Positions 8,112-16,354 of a stretch of DNA of 64,000 nucleotides are shown piece after piece. The stretch comes from Caballeronia fortuita (GTDB taxonomy: Bacteria; Pseudomonadota; Gammaproteobacteria; Burkholderiales; Burkholderiaceae). Below the pieces are notes generated by a model. It was not told where the DNA came from and searched no databases. It saw nothing but the letters and a program-made list of their open reading frames with translations. Position numbers and translations under genes: made by a program. Positions within the stretch are counted from its first letter, which is position 1; every line of letters begins with the position of its first letter. Location of the stretch: NCBI RefSeq assembly GCF_001544835.2, contig NZ_FCNX02000006.1, forward strand, positions 310,001 through 374,000, read 5' to 3'.

Positions 8112-8854
8112 AGCAAGCATTCGGGGGTACCTTGCGCGCGTCGGTTTTCGCGATTGCCTGTTCGATGTCGTGCGTCACGGTGGCCGCCGATGCGCCGCCT
8201 GCATCGACACCTTCCGCCGACATCAAGCCTGCCGAGCAGCTGCTTTTCATGCAGCCGCATATGAGCGGTGTCGAGCCGCAGACCGAGCTCGATTATGCAG
8301 TGGATTATTCCGGGCCGCCATCGAAGGTCAACGATACGTTACGGGTGCTCGTCGTGAGTCCGGGCAACAGCAAGAACGACGCGAAGGTGACCGATCGCAC
8401 GGGCAGTGTGAATGTGCCGGGCGGACTGCCTTGCAATCCGGCGATCATCTATTTTCTCGAGCATGACATTACGGAGATGGAGCAACTGACGGGCGGTCAG
8501 CGGCGGTATTTCCAGCAGCGCGTGCGGATGGCGCTGGCGGCGGGACCGGCGATCACGCCAGTGTCGAGCGAGTCGCTCGGGCTCGGCAAACATGCGAAGG
8601 CTCAGCAGATCGTGATTCAGCCGTATTTGAACGATCCTAATGCGGAGCGGTTCAGCAAGTATCTTGGCAAGCGTTATACGTTCGTCATGGCCGATGACGT
8701 GCCCGGGCGGTTGTTGATGATTCGCACCGAAGTGCCCGGGGAAGGGAATGATTTTGCGCATCCTGTGCAGAAGGAGACTATCGCTTACCAAGGGGCGCTT
8801 CGGAATCTGGGAGCGCCGGGGAAGGGGGGGAGTGGGCCGCGGGCTAGTCGGTGA
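8108..8854 (+). CDS. Exported protein of unknown function, coupled to xoxJ
   Basis: A 248-residue protein I do not recognise. Residues 1-26 look like a signal peptide ending VAA. The mature part starts with a Pro/Ala-rich stretch, then a soluble domain with a conserved-looking LPCNPAIIYFLEHDI segment and a single mature Cys near residue 109. The C-terminus is a short Gly-rich tail. It overlaps the xoxJ stop by four bases, so it is probably translated with the xox operon and acts in the periplasm with XoxF, XoxG and XoxJ (inference). The stop at 8852-8854 abuts the second palindromic repeat exactly, so the end of the transcript must lie within that repeat. Confidence 0.7.
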   Translation: MKQAFGGTLRASVFAIACSMSCVTVAADAPPASTPSADIKPAEQLLFMQPHMSGVEPQTELDYAVDYSGPPSKVNDTLRVLVVSPGNSKNDAKVTDRTGSVNVPGGLPCNPAIIYFLEHDITEMEQLTGGQRRYFQQRVRMALAAGPAITPVSSESLGLGKHAKAQQIVIQPYLNDPNAERFSKYLGKRYTFVMADDVPGRLLMIRTEVPGEGNDFAHPVQKETIAYQGALRNLGAPGKGGSGPRASR

Positions 8855-9449
8855 GTTTTTTATCGGGTGATCCCGTTTTCTTTGTGGTCTATTAGCGTTG
8901 CCCCTGTGCGGGGCGGCACTTACTTTCTTTGCTGCTGCAAAGAAAGTAAGCAAAGAAAGCAGCTTTTCAGGCCCGCGGTCACACGCAGTTTGGGTAGTAC
9001 TCTCGTCCACGGTGGCACTCGCCTAAGTGTCGCCCTCATAGGCCCAATCGGGCTTGGCTCGCGCACGGTCTGCCGCCCAACACCGCTTAACGCGCGGGTT
9101 CAGCACGAAATAGTTTCGGCACCGCGCTACGCGCTGCCGTTGGGTATGCGAGGGAAACCATCGAAGAAGAAGCACTTGCAAATCCGCTTGACCGATCGGC
9201 CGCGAAGCGGGCTGGAGCTATATCGTGCTGAACCAGCGAGCTACGTGGCGCGATGTAGCAGACCGTGCGCGAACCAAGCCGGGTGATTGTGATGAGGGCA
9301 CTCTTTAGGCGAGTGCCACGGTGAAGGAGAGGACTACCCAAACTGCGTGTGACCGCGGGCGTGGCAGAAGCTGCTTTCTTTGCTTACTTTCTTTGCAGCA
9401 GCAAAGAAAGTAAGTGCCGCCCCGCACAGGGGCAGCGCTAATAGACCGA
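8855..9449. repeat. Long near-palindromic dispersed repeat, copy 2
   Basis: About 595 bp, same orientation as the copy at 3356-3970 and nearly identical over the outer left arm (8886-9120). Its own 80-base arm at 8886-8965 returns inverted at 9368-9447 with a single mismatch. The centre (about 9160-9265) has diverged from copy 1. The outer-right flank present in copy 1 is missing here. It starts at the stop codon of the upstream gene and ends a few bases before the LysR start, so it fills the whole intergenic space. Both copies together bracket the pterin dehydratase-xoxFGJ module as direct repeats. Confidence 0.9.
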
Positions 9450-9454
9450 TAAGA

Positions 9455-10477
9455 ATGCAGGACTTCACTGAAACGCAAGCCAACCCCAACCCCAAGCCAC
9501 CTGTGAATTTCATCCGCTCCCTAACCCTGCGCCAGCTACAAATCTTCGTGATAGCGACCCGCTGTCCGAGCTTCGCACGCGCAGCGGAGGAGCTGCACCT
9601 CACCCAACCCGCAGTATCGATGCAGATAAGGCAACTAGAGGAAGCAATAGGCCTGCCGCTATTCGAACGTGTCGCGCGACGTCTCGCGCTTACCGAGGCC
9701 GGCGAGCGCCTCTCGCACCACGCCAGCCGCATACTGGGCGAAATCAAAGACGCCGAAGACGCGATGATGTCTCTCACGCAAGCCGATAGCGGCTCGATCG
9801 CGGTCAGCATCGTCAGTTCGGCGACGTACTTCGCGCCCAAACTCCTCGCGCTCTACCGACAGCAATACCCAAAAGTCGATGTGCATTTCTCAGTTGGCAA
9901 TCGCGAAACGCTGCTGCGTCTCTTGCAAGACAATGCAACCGATCTCGCCATCATGGGCCGCCCGCCGCCCGAACTCGGCACCACCGCAGAACCGCTCGCC
10001 TATCATCCGCATGTGATCGTCGCGCCGTTGTCGCATCCGCTGCGTCATGCGAAGGCATTCGACCTGCAAGAGCTCGCGAACGATACCTTCCTGCTGCGCG
10101 AACCCGGCTCGGGCACGCGCGCGGTCGCGGAGCATGTGTTCAAACAGAATCTCTTCATGCCCGCGCGCAGCGTTACGCTCGGCAGCAACGAAACCATCAA
10201 GCAAGCGGTGATGGCCGGCATGGGCGTGAGCCTCATCTCGCTGCACACGCTGTCGCTCGAATTGCGCACCGGCGAGATCGCCGTGCTCGACGTGAACGGC
10301 ACGCCCGTCGAACGCACGTGGCAACTCGTGCACTCGCGCTCGAAACAACTCTCGCCGACATGTCTCGCGTTTCGACGCTTCCTCCTCGAACACGCCGAGC
10401 CCTTTCTCGAACGCGAATACGCACAGTTCGGCTTGCGCAAGTCCAGGCGTCTCGCCGAAACAAACGGCGTGCGATGA
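9455..10477 (+). CDS. LysR-family regulator, CbbR-like, next to xox genes
   Basis: A 340-residue LysR-type regulator. The winged helix-turn-helix is in LTLRQLQIFVIATR and AAEELHLTQPAVSMQIRQLE (about 18-60), and the rest is an effector-binding domain. The pattern resembles CbbR-type members. The ATG at 9455 lies eight bases after the end of the second repeat; an upstream extension to 9380 only translates the repeat arm and is rejected. The stop overlaps the next gene (ATGA at 10474-10477). Linked genes suggest control of the quinoprotein relay genes and perhaps xoxF; that is inference. Confidence 0.88.
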   Translation: MQDFTETQANPNPKPPVNFIRSLTLRQLQIFVIATRCPSFARAAEELHLTQPAVSMQIRQLEEAIGLPLFERVARRLALTEAGERLSHHASRILGEIKDAEDAMMSLTQADSGSIAVSIVSSATYFAPKLLALYRQQYPKVDVHFSVGNRETLLRLLQDNATDLAIMGRPPPELGTTAEPLAYHPHVIVAPLSHPLRHAKAFDLQELANDTFLLREPGSGTRAVAEHVFKQNLFMPARSVTLGSNETIKQAVMAGMGVSLISLHTLSLELRTGEIAVLDVNGTPVERTWQLVHSRSKQLSPTCLAFRRFLLEHAEPFLEREYAQFGLRKSRRLAETNGVR

Positions 10478-11391
10478 AGCTCGCCTCGGTCTTCTTCATA
10501 CTTATGACATGCACGACGATCGCGCGCTGCGAGGACGCGTTGACGGTGACACAGATCGCGCCGGGCAACTACGCGCATCGCGGACACGACGACGTCGCGA
10601 CGCCCGAAAACGGCGGCGATATCGCGAACGTGGGCTTCATCGTCGGGACACGTTGCGTCGCGGTCGTCGATACGGGCGGGACGCTTGCAGAAGGCCGCGC
10701 ATTGCGCGCTGCAATACGCGCGGTCACGCCCCTGCCGGTCTGCTATGTCATCAACACACACATGCATCCGGATCACATCTTCGGCAATGCGGCATTCAAG
10801 GACGATCGTCCCCAATTCGTCGGCAGCGCGGCGCTCGCGCAGGCGGAAGCATCGCGCACGGACAACTACATGCGCGCGCTGAATCGCGAACTGGGCAGCG
10901 CGGCGGCGGGCAGCGAAATCATCGGACCGACGAAGACGATCGACGGCGTGGGCACGCTCGATCTCGGCGGACGCACGCTCACGCTGCGCACATGGAAAAC
11001 CGCGCATACCAACAACGACCTGACGGTATACGATGAGAAGAGCGGCACCTTGTGGACAGGCGACCTCTTGTTCGTGCGCTGCATTCCCGTCGTCGATGGC
11101 AGCGTGGTCGGCTGGCTCGACGACATCGCTCGCATTCGCCAGATGAATCCGCGGCATGTCGTGCCGGGACATGGTCCGCTCGATCCGCCGTGGCAACCAT
11201 CGCTCGATGCAGAAGCGCGCTATCTCGACGGCCTGGCGCGCGATGTGCGTGCGGCCATCAAGAAAGGTGAAACGATCCGGCAGGCCGTCGATAGCATCGG
11301 GCTCGACGAGAAGGACAGGTGGCTCCTCTTCGATATGTATCACCGCCGCAATGTGACGGCCGCGTATGCGGAGCTCGAGTGGGAGCAGTAG
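10474..11391 (+). CDS. Quinoprotein-relay zinc metallohydrolase (metallo-beta-lactamase fold)
   Basis: A 305-residue exported protein with a signal peptide ending near residue 19. The complete metallo-beta-lactamase ligand set is visible: H96-x-H98-x-D100-H101 in THMHPDH, a later His in AHTNNDL, the bridging Asp in WTGDLLF and a final His in PGHGPLD. It belongs with the SoxH-related hydrolases that co-occur with PQQ dehydrogenases and a SoxYZ-like carrier. It overlaps the LysR gene by four bases and is followed 20 bases later by the carrier gene. The substrate is unknown. I chose the ATG at 10474 because it begins the signal peptide. Confidence 0.86.
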   Translation: MKLASVFFILMTCTTIARCEDALTVTQIAPGNYAHRGHDDVATPENGGDIANVGFIVGTRCVAVVDTGGTLAEGRALRAAIRAVTPLPVCYVINTHMHPDHIFGNAAFKDDRPQFVGSAALAQAEASRTDNYMRALNRELGSAAAGSEIIGPTKTIDGVGTLDLGGRTLTLRTWKTAHTNNDLTVYDEKSGTLWTGDLLFVRCIPVVDGSVVGWLDDIARIRQMNPRHVVPGHGPLDPPWQPSLDAEARYLDGLARDVRAAIKKGETIRQAVDSIGLDEKDRWLLFDMYHRRNVTAAYAELEWEQ

Positions 11392-11411
11392 TGCAGGACC
11401 GGAGGGACATC

Positions 11412-12278
11412 ATGAAGACAGCATGGTCCGGCGTTCGCGCGATGACGATCGCGAGCCTCGCCACCGCGGCGCTCGCGCCGTATGCAGCGCACGCCGCGCA
11501 GCCCGACGACGATCCCGACAAGGTGGCGCGCTGGCTCGACTTCAAGGAAGGCACGTTCAAGGGGCGCACGATTGACACGCACGGCGATGCGGTCATCAAG
11601 CTCGACGCGCCCGCGCGCGCCGCGGATGCCGCCGTCGTGCCGATCGCGATCAACGCGCAGTTTCCGCAGACGAGCGCGCATTACATCAAGAAGGTCTATC
11701 TCTTCATCGACGAAAATCCCGAGCCTTATGCGGGATCGTTCGAGTTCACGCCGGAGTCCGGACTCGCGACGATCGAAACGCGCGTGCGCGTCGAAGACTA
11801 CACGTTCATGCGCGCGATCGCCGAGACCAACGACGGCAAGCTCTATAGCGCGGTGCGTTTCGTGAAGGCATCGGGCGGCTGTTCCGCACCCGCCGACAAG
11901 GACGACGACGCCGCCGAGCGCGCAGCGGGACAAGTGAAACTTCAAACCGAAGGGCAGGCCGTGACGGGCAAGCCCGAGCTCGCGCAAGTGATGGTGCGTC
12001 ATCCGAACCGAACCGGCATGGCGATGAACCAGATCACGCGCAATTACGCATCGGCGTATTTCGTTCGCAAGGTTTCGGTCACGTATGCGGACAAGCCGGT
12101 GATGACGGCGAACGTCAACTTCTCGATCAGCGAGAATCCGAACTTCCGCTTCTATTTCGTGCCGGCCGGAAAGGGCGAACTGAAGGCGTCGATCGAGGAC
12201 ACGAAGAGCAAGCATTGGGATGGCGTCGTTGCCGTCGATGCGCAACCGGGCAGCGCGCAGACATCGGCAATGAAATGA
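11412..12278 (+). CDS. Quinoprotein dehydrogenase-associated SoxYZ-like carrier protein
   Basis: A 288-residue exported protein; the signal peptide ends near AHA-AQP (about residue 28). The N-terminal half resembles SoxY (FTPESGLATIETRVRVEDY region), with a KASGGCSAP segment whose Cys corresponds to the carrier position. The C-terminal half, after a charged linker, resembles SoxZ (VRKVSVTYADKPVMTANVNF). In Sox systems such proteins carry a covalently bound sulfur intermediate; here, beside PQQ-enzyme genes, the load is unknown. A GGAGGG site precedes the ATG at 11412. The stop overlaps the next gene by ATGA. Confidence 0.87.
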   Translation: MKTAWSGVRAMTIASLATAALAPYAAHAAQPDDDPDKVARWLDFKEGTFKGRTIDTHGDAVIKLDAPARAADAAVVPIAINAQFPQTSAHYIKKVYLFIDENPEPYAGSFEFTPESGLATIETRVRVEDYTFMRAIAETNDGKLYSAVRFVKASGGCSAPADKDDDAAERAAGQVKLQTEGQAVTGKPELAQVMVRHPNRTGMAMNQITRNYASAYFVRKVSVTYADKPVMTANVNFSISENPNFRFYFVPAGKGELKASIEDTKSKHWDGVVAVDAQPGSAQTSAMK

Positions 12279-13207
12279 CGGCCCGCCGCCTGCACGCGCT
12301 GGTTTGCACGCTGTTCCTTGCGCTCTGCACGCTCGCGCATGCGGCGATGAGCGGTATGCCCGCGCCCGTCGCCATCGCGCCGGGCGTTTACGCATTCATC
12401 GGCGATAGCGATGCGGTCGCGCCCGCGAACCACGGGATCGTCGCGAACAACGGCTTTATTGTCGGAACGGATGGCGTGACGGTGATCGACACCGGACCGT
12501 CCTATCGCTACGGCCGCGCGATGATCGAAGCGATACGCAAGGTCACGCCGCTGCCGGTGAAGCTCGTCATCATCACGCATCAGGCGCCCGAGTTCGTCTT
12601 CGGCGCAGCGGCATTCCGTGACGACGGCGTGCCGATTCTCGCGCACGCGCGCGCCGCGCAACTGATCCGCGAACGCTGCGCCATCTGCCTCGCGAATCTG
12701 CGCAAGACGCTCGGCGAAGACGAGATGGCAGGCTCGCGCGTGACCGTTCCCGATCAAACGGTGAACGGCACGACAGAAATCGAAAGCGGCGGGCGCAAGC
12801 TGCAACTGCTGCACTTCGGCCCTGCCAGCACGCCTGGCGATCTCGCCGTGCTCGATACGCAAAGCGGCGTACTGTTCGCGGGCGGCCTCGTATCGAACGG
12901 ACGCATTCCCGAGTTGCGAAACGAGCAGATTCCCGGCTGGCTCGCCGCATTGGAGAACCTTCATGCGCTCGATCTAAAGACGGTCGTGCCTGGCTTCGGC
13001 GCACCCTTGCGCGGCGACGACATCATGCAGACGGGCGTGTATCTGCGCGAGCTCGATGCATCGGTGAAGCGCGCGTACAAGAGCGGCGCCGGACTCACGG
13101 AGGCGATGCACACCGTTCAGGTACCCGCGTTCAAGGACTACAAGCTCTATGCGATCGCGCAGCCGCAGAACGTGCAGCGCATCTATCTGCAGCTCGAAAA
13201 GCAGTAG
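12275..13207 (+). CDS. Degenerate metallo-beta-lactamase-fold protein of the quinoprotein relay cluster
   Basis: A 310-residue exported protein (signal peptide ending near AHA, about residue 23) that aligns along its length with the hydrolase at 10474-11391. The zinc ligands are lost: HxHxDH is replaced by H102-Q-A-P-E-F107, the bridging Asp becomes Gly in FAGGLV, and the late His becomes Phe in PGFGAPL. Two Cys in RERCAICLAN are an addition. It overlaps the carrier gene by ATGA. A structural or binding role beside the intact paralogue is likely (inference), since hydrolysis through the standard metal site is not possible. Confidence 0.82.
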   Translation: MTARRLHALVCTLFLALCTLAHAAMSGMPAPVAIAPGVYAFIGDSDAVAPANHGIVANNGFIVGTDGVTVIDTGPSYRYGRAMIEAIRKVTPLPVKLVIITHQAPEFVFGAAAFRDDGVPILAHARAAQLIRERCAICLANLRKTLGEDEMAGSRVTVPDQTVNGTTEIESGGRKLQLLHFGPASTPGDLAVLDTQSGVLFAGGLVSNGRIPELRNEQIPGWLAALENLHALDLKTVVPGFGAPLRGDDIMQTGVYLRELDASVKRAYKSGAGLTEAMHTVQVPAFKDYKLYAIAQPQNVQRIYLQLEKQ

Positions 13208-13260
13208 CGCATTGCCGCAGTGATTCTTTCAGCGACGTACAACCACCAGGAGACATGACG

Positions 13261-13569
13261 ATGGCCCAGCTCGTAGCGCTGTACTCGAACCCGTCCGACA
13301 CGCAGGCATTCGACGACTACTATGCTTCGATTCATGTGCCCATCGCCAAAACGCTGCCGGGCTTGCGACGCTACGAGATCAGCACGGGTCCGATCGTGGC
13401 GGCATCGGGTGAGTCGCCGTATCACCTCGTCGCACTGCTGGAGTTCGATTCGCTGGATGCCATCAAGAGCGCGCTCGAATCGCCGGAAGGCCAGAAGACG
13501 GCCGGCGATCTCGCCAACTTCGCTCAAGCCGGTGTCCAGCTTCTGATGTTCGATTCGAAACAGGCCTGA
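13261..13569 (+). CDS. EthD-domain protein
   Basis: A 102-residue dimeric alpha/beta-barrel-type protein of the EthD family; signs are the DDYYASIHVPIAKTLPGLRRYE segment, here split as DDYYASIHVPIAK and TLPGLRRYE, and a C-terminal GVQLLMFD strand. EthD proteins accompany oxidative pathways and often have no proven catalytic role. It lies 53 bases after the degenerate metallo-beta-lactamase gene on the same strand and may be the last gene of that unit. AGGAG at 13248-13252 gives good spacing to the ATG at 13261; an ATG at 13255 is in frame but too close. Confidence 0.8.
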   Translation: MAQLVALYSNPSDTQAFDDYYASIHVPIAKTLPGLRRYEISTGPIVAASGESPYHLVALLEFDSLDAIKSALESPEGQKTAGDLANFAQAGVQLLMFDSKQA

Positions 13570-13684
13570 CTATCCTCTCTGCCTCCGGACATGCGAACGC
13601 GTCTCCGGAGCGTGCCGTCTTTCCTCTGCTTATTTCCCGCCCAAGACCCGCCCCGTCGAATGGAGATACGCGCGGTTTTGTATC

Positions 13685-13718
13685 TATCGATATAATACGT
13701 TCTATATCGGGCGATATA
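13685..13718. promoter_or_regulatory. Twin palindromes upstream of the TetR gene (probable operator)
   Basis: TATATCGGGCGATATA at 13703-13718 has perfect 7-bp arms with a 2-bp centre, and TATCGATA at 13685-13692 repeats the same core. Their centres are 22 bp apart, about two helical turns. They lie 35-70 bases before the TetR start in an AT-rich patch, as expected for an autoregulatory operator. Confidence 0.65.
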
Positions 13719-13753
13719 AAAACGTCCTTTTCTATTTTCGATGGAGCGGGATC

Positions 13754-14368
13754 ATGGCGCGACCGCGCAATTTCGACGAGGACAGCGTGCTCGATGCCGT
13801 TGCCGAAGCGTTCTGGACGCACGGCTACGACGGCACCTCCACGCGCGACCTCGTGCAGTACACGGGCCTCACGCAGCCGAGCCTCTATAACGCGTTTGGT
13901 GACAAGCGCGCGCTCTTTCTGCGCGCACTCGATCACTATCTCGAACATACGCTGCGCGAACGCATTCAGCGTCTCGAATCGACGATGCCGCCTGGCCGCG
14001 CGATTACCGCCTTCTTTCGCGAGATCATCGAGCGTTCGGTCTCGGACGAGTATCGGCGCGGCTGCATGCTGGTGAACGCGGCGCTCGGCGCATCGCCTGA
14101 GGACGAAGAATTTCGCGAGCTCATCGCACAAGAGATGTCGCTGATGCGCGCGTTCTTCGAGCGACGCATGAAAGCGGGCCTGAAACAAGGCGACATAGAA
14201 CGCGTGATGCCCGCCGATGCCGCCGCCACGAACCTGCTCGCGGTGCTGCTCGGCGTGCGCGTGCTGGCGCGGGTCGACCCGAAGCCTGCGTTGCTCGTCG
14301 ATGCCGTCGCGCCGACGCTCGCCATGCTAAAGCTGCCGCCACTCGGTTCGATCGTCCGCAAGCGCTGA
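13754..14368 (+). CDS. TetR-family transcriptional repressor
   Basis: A 204-residue regulator. The N-terminal helix-turn-helix is clear (AFWTHGYDGTSTRDLVQYTG, then TQPSLYNAFGDKRALFLRAL), and the C-terminal domain resembles TetR_C ligand-binding regions with GCMLVNAALG. It starts 35 bases after a palindromic operator-like site and is followed 13 bases later by an MFS transporter gene, so it probably represses both itself and the transporter. The inducer is unknown. AGCGGG upstream of the ATG is a weak ribosome-binding site. Confidence 0.92.
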   Translation: MARPRNFDEDSVLDAVAEAFWTHGYDGTSTRDLVQYTGLTQPSLYNAFGDKRALFLRALDHYLEHTLRERIQRLESTMPPGRAITAFFREIIERSVSDEYRRGCMLVNAALGASPEDEEFRELIAQEMSLMRAFFERRMKAGLKQGDIERVMPADAAATNLLAVLLGVRVLARVDPKPALLVDAVAPTLAMLKLPPLGSIVRKR

Positions 14369-14381
14369 AGGAGTCGTCATC

Positions 14382-15605
14382 ATGTCGGATCAAACGGCAT
14401 CGGCTATCCCGGCCGGTCAACAAGCTTCACTCGATGCGCGCACGCTCTTCGCAATGCTCGCGGGCTTTTGCGCGAGTCTCGTCGCGATCGGTCTTGCGCG
14501 CTTCGCTTACACGCCGCTCATACCGCCGCTGATCGAAGCGCACTGGTTCACGTCGTCGCAGGCGGTGACGCTCGGCGCGGCCAATTTCGCGGGCTATTTC
14601 GCGGGCGCGCTGTTCGGCCGCGCGATTGCGGGCGCACTTACGAATCGTCACGCGCTGCGTCTTCTCATGGCGATCGCCACAGCTGCGTTCTTCGCGTGCG
14701 CGTTCCCGCTGTCGATCGCGTGGTTCTTCGCATGGCGGTTTCTGTCGGGCTTGTCGGGCGGCGCGATCATGGTGCTCGTCGCGACGACGATCCTGCCGCA
14801 CATCCCGCCCGCGCGACGCGGCTTCGCGAGCGGCATGATCTTCGTCGGACTGGGCTTCGGCATCGCGGCATCGGGCACGCTGATACCGAAGCTGTTGCAT
14901 CACGGCCTGCACGATACGTGGATGGGCCTCGGCGTGTTCTCGCTCGTGTTGACCGCTATTGCGTGGTTCGGCTGGCCCGCGTCGAATCCTCCTGCGGTCG
15001 CCGCGCACGCCACGGCGACGCATGCGCGCGCGGACAACGGTACGCGTCTGCGGCTTCTCTACGCGCAATATGCGGCGAATGCGCTCGGTCTCGTGCCTGT
15101 GATGATCCTGCTCGTCGATTGCATCGCGCGCGGCTATGGCCGTGGCGCGGAGACGGGCGCGCGTTACTGGGTGCTGTATGGCGTCGCCGCGATCTTCGGG
15201 CCGCTCGTCTGCGGCAACGCGGGCGATCGGATTGGCTTCGGCATGGCTTATCGTTTCGCGCTCCTGGTGCAGGCGTGCGCGGCGGCGTTGCTGGCCTTAT
15301 CGGCGAATGCGTATGTGATCGGCATCGCGACGCTTGCGCTCGGCGTCTCGACGACCGGCATCGTTCCGCTCGCGCTCGGCCGCGTGCATGAACTCCTGCC
15401 GCACGATCACACCGAGCAGCGCGCGGCGTGGAGCAGGGCGACATCGGCGTTCGCGTTGTGCCAGGCGCTCGCGGGATACGGCTATTCGTTTCTGTTCTCG
15501 CACACGCACAACGACTATGCGTTGATCTTCGCGTGCGGGGCATCGGCGCTGGCTGTCGCGTTCATTGCTGATCTCGTCATGAACCGCAAGCGCCCGGCCA
15601 TCTAA
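14382..15605 (+). CDS. YbfB/YjiJ-family MFS transporter
   Basis: A 407-residue inner-membrane protein with about 12 hydrophobic segments. The sequence ARFAYTPLIPPLIEAHWF in the first loop is characteristic of the YbfB/YjiJ subfamily (MFS_4). Substrate is unknown. It sits 13 bases after the TetR gene with GAAGGAG before the ATG, so the pair forms a regulator-transporter operon. Its stop overlaps the convergent Pr6Pr gene by four bases (15602-15605). Confidence 0.9.
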   Translation: MSDQTASAIPAGQQASLDARTLFAMLAGFCASLVAIGLARFAYTPLIPPLIEAHWFTSSQAVTLGAANFAGYFAGALFGRAIAGALTNRHALRLLMAIATAAFFACAFPLSIAWFFAWRFLSGLSGGAIMVLVATTILPHIPPARRGFASGMIFVGLGFGIAASGTLIPKLLHHGLHDTWMGLGVFSLVLTAIAWFGWPASNPPAVAAHATATHARADNGTRLRLLYAQYAANALGLVPVMILLVDCIARGYGRGAETGARYWVLYGVAAIFGPLVCGNAGDRIGFGMAYRFALLVQACAAALLALSANAYVIGIATLALGVSTTGIVPLALGRVHELLPHDHTEQRAAWSRATSAFALCQALAGYGYSFLFSHTHNDYALIFACGASALAVAFIADLVMNRKRPAI

Positions 15606-16345
15606 TCGATACGGCCGGAAGTCGAGTCGCCCGATTCGACTTCCGGATCGGCCACGCTCAGATCATCGCGCCGATGATTGATGACGAGAAACACGCTCAT
15701 CAAAACGAGAAACGCGATCACCAGCATCGCGGCGTTGATGAAAACGCGTTCATAACCGAGCTCCGTTACGTTGATGAACGGATAAGGATAGAAGTCGGAG
15801 AGACTCCCGCGCCATAGCGTGACCGAGAGATAGAGCAGCGGATAGACGAGCCAGAGCGCGCATCGCCGCAAAGAAAGATGAAAGCGCGGCACGAATAAAA
15901 ACCAGTACAAAGCCGACAGCGCCGGCACGATCGTATGCAGCGATTCATTGACGATCGCGCGATACCCGGATGGCGTCCACAGATAGCGCAGCAACGCGTT
16001 ATACGCGATGCCGACGAACACGATATAAACGACGACCGCGGTGATGACCGTCGGCTTGCGAAAGAACCGCGCGATGGGAAACTGCGCGCGCGTCGCGACG
16101 CACGTGAAGCAGAGCGCGGTCAGCAGCACGGTAACGTTCGTCAGATAGCTGCTCATGCGCGCGAGGCCGTCGAACACGGTGTAACCGCGATTGACGAGAC
16201 GCGCGACGGTGATGTCCGTCTGCGCGGCGAACGCGAGCCACGCGATCATCGCGATCGCCGCCGCGACGGCGAGCGAGGCGGTGCTCGGCGTGGGCAGCGG
16301 CAAGTCGGGCGGATGCGGAGAAGGGTTGCGTGAGGGTTCTGTCAT
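15602..16345 (-). CDS. Pr6Pr-family membrane protein
   Basis: A 247-residue integral membrane protein with about six transmembrane segments, a Pro-rich cytoplasmic N-terminus and an acidic C-terminal tail. The pattern FFRKPTVITAVVVYI, NESLHTIVPALSALYW and YPLLYLSVTLWRG fits the Pr6Pr family (FAR-17a/AIG1-like); the conserved His in the NESLHTIVP helix is a family mark. The biochemical function is not known. It is convergent with the MFS gene and lies just downstream of the flavin disulfide reductase gene on the same strand (9-bp gap). Confidence 0.85.
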   Translation of the reverse strand: MTEPSRNPSPHPPDLPLPTPSTASLAVAAAIAMIAWLAFAAQTDITVARLVNRGYTVFDGLARMSSYLTNVTVLLTALCFTCVATRAQFPIARFFRKPTVITAVVVYIVFVGIAYNALLRYLWTPSGYRAIVNESLHTIVPALSALYWFLFVPRFHLSLRRCALWLVYPLLYLSVTLWRGSLSDFYPYPFINVTELGYERVFINAAMLVIAFLVLMSVFLVINHRRDDLSVADPEVESGDSTSGRID

Positions 16346-16354
16346 GCAGCCATT

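Noticed and set aside
9380-9454. N-terminal extension of the LysR protein by 25 residues
   Set aside because: The extension translates the right arm of the repeat; the LysR sequence starts after 9455.
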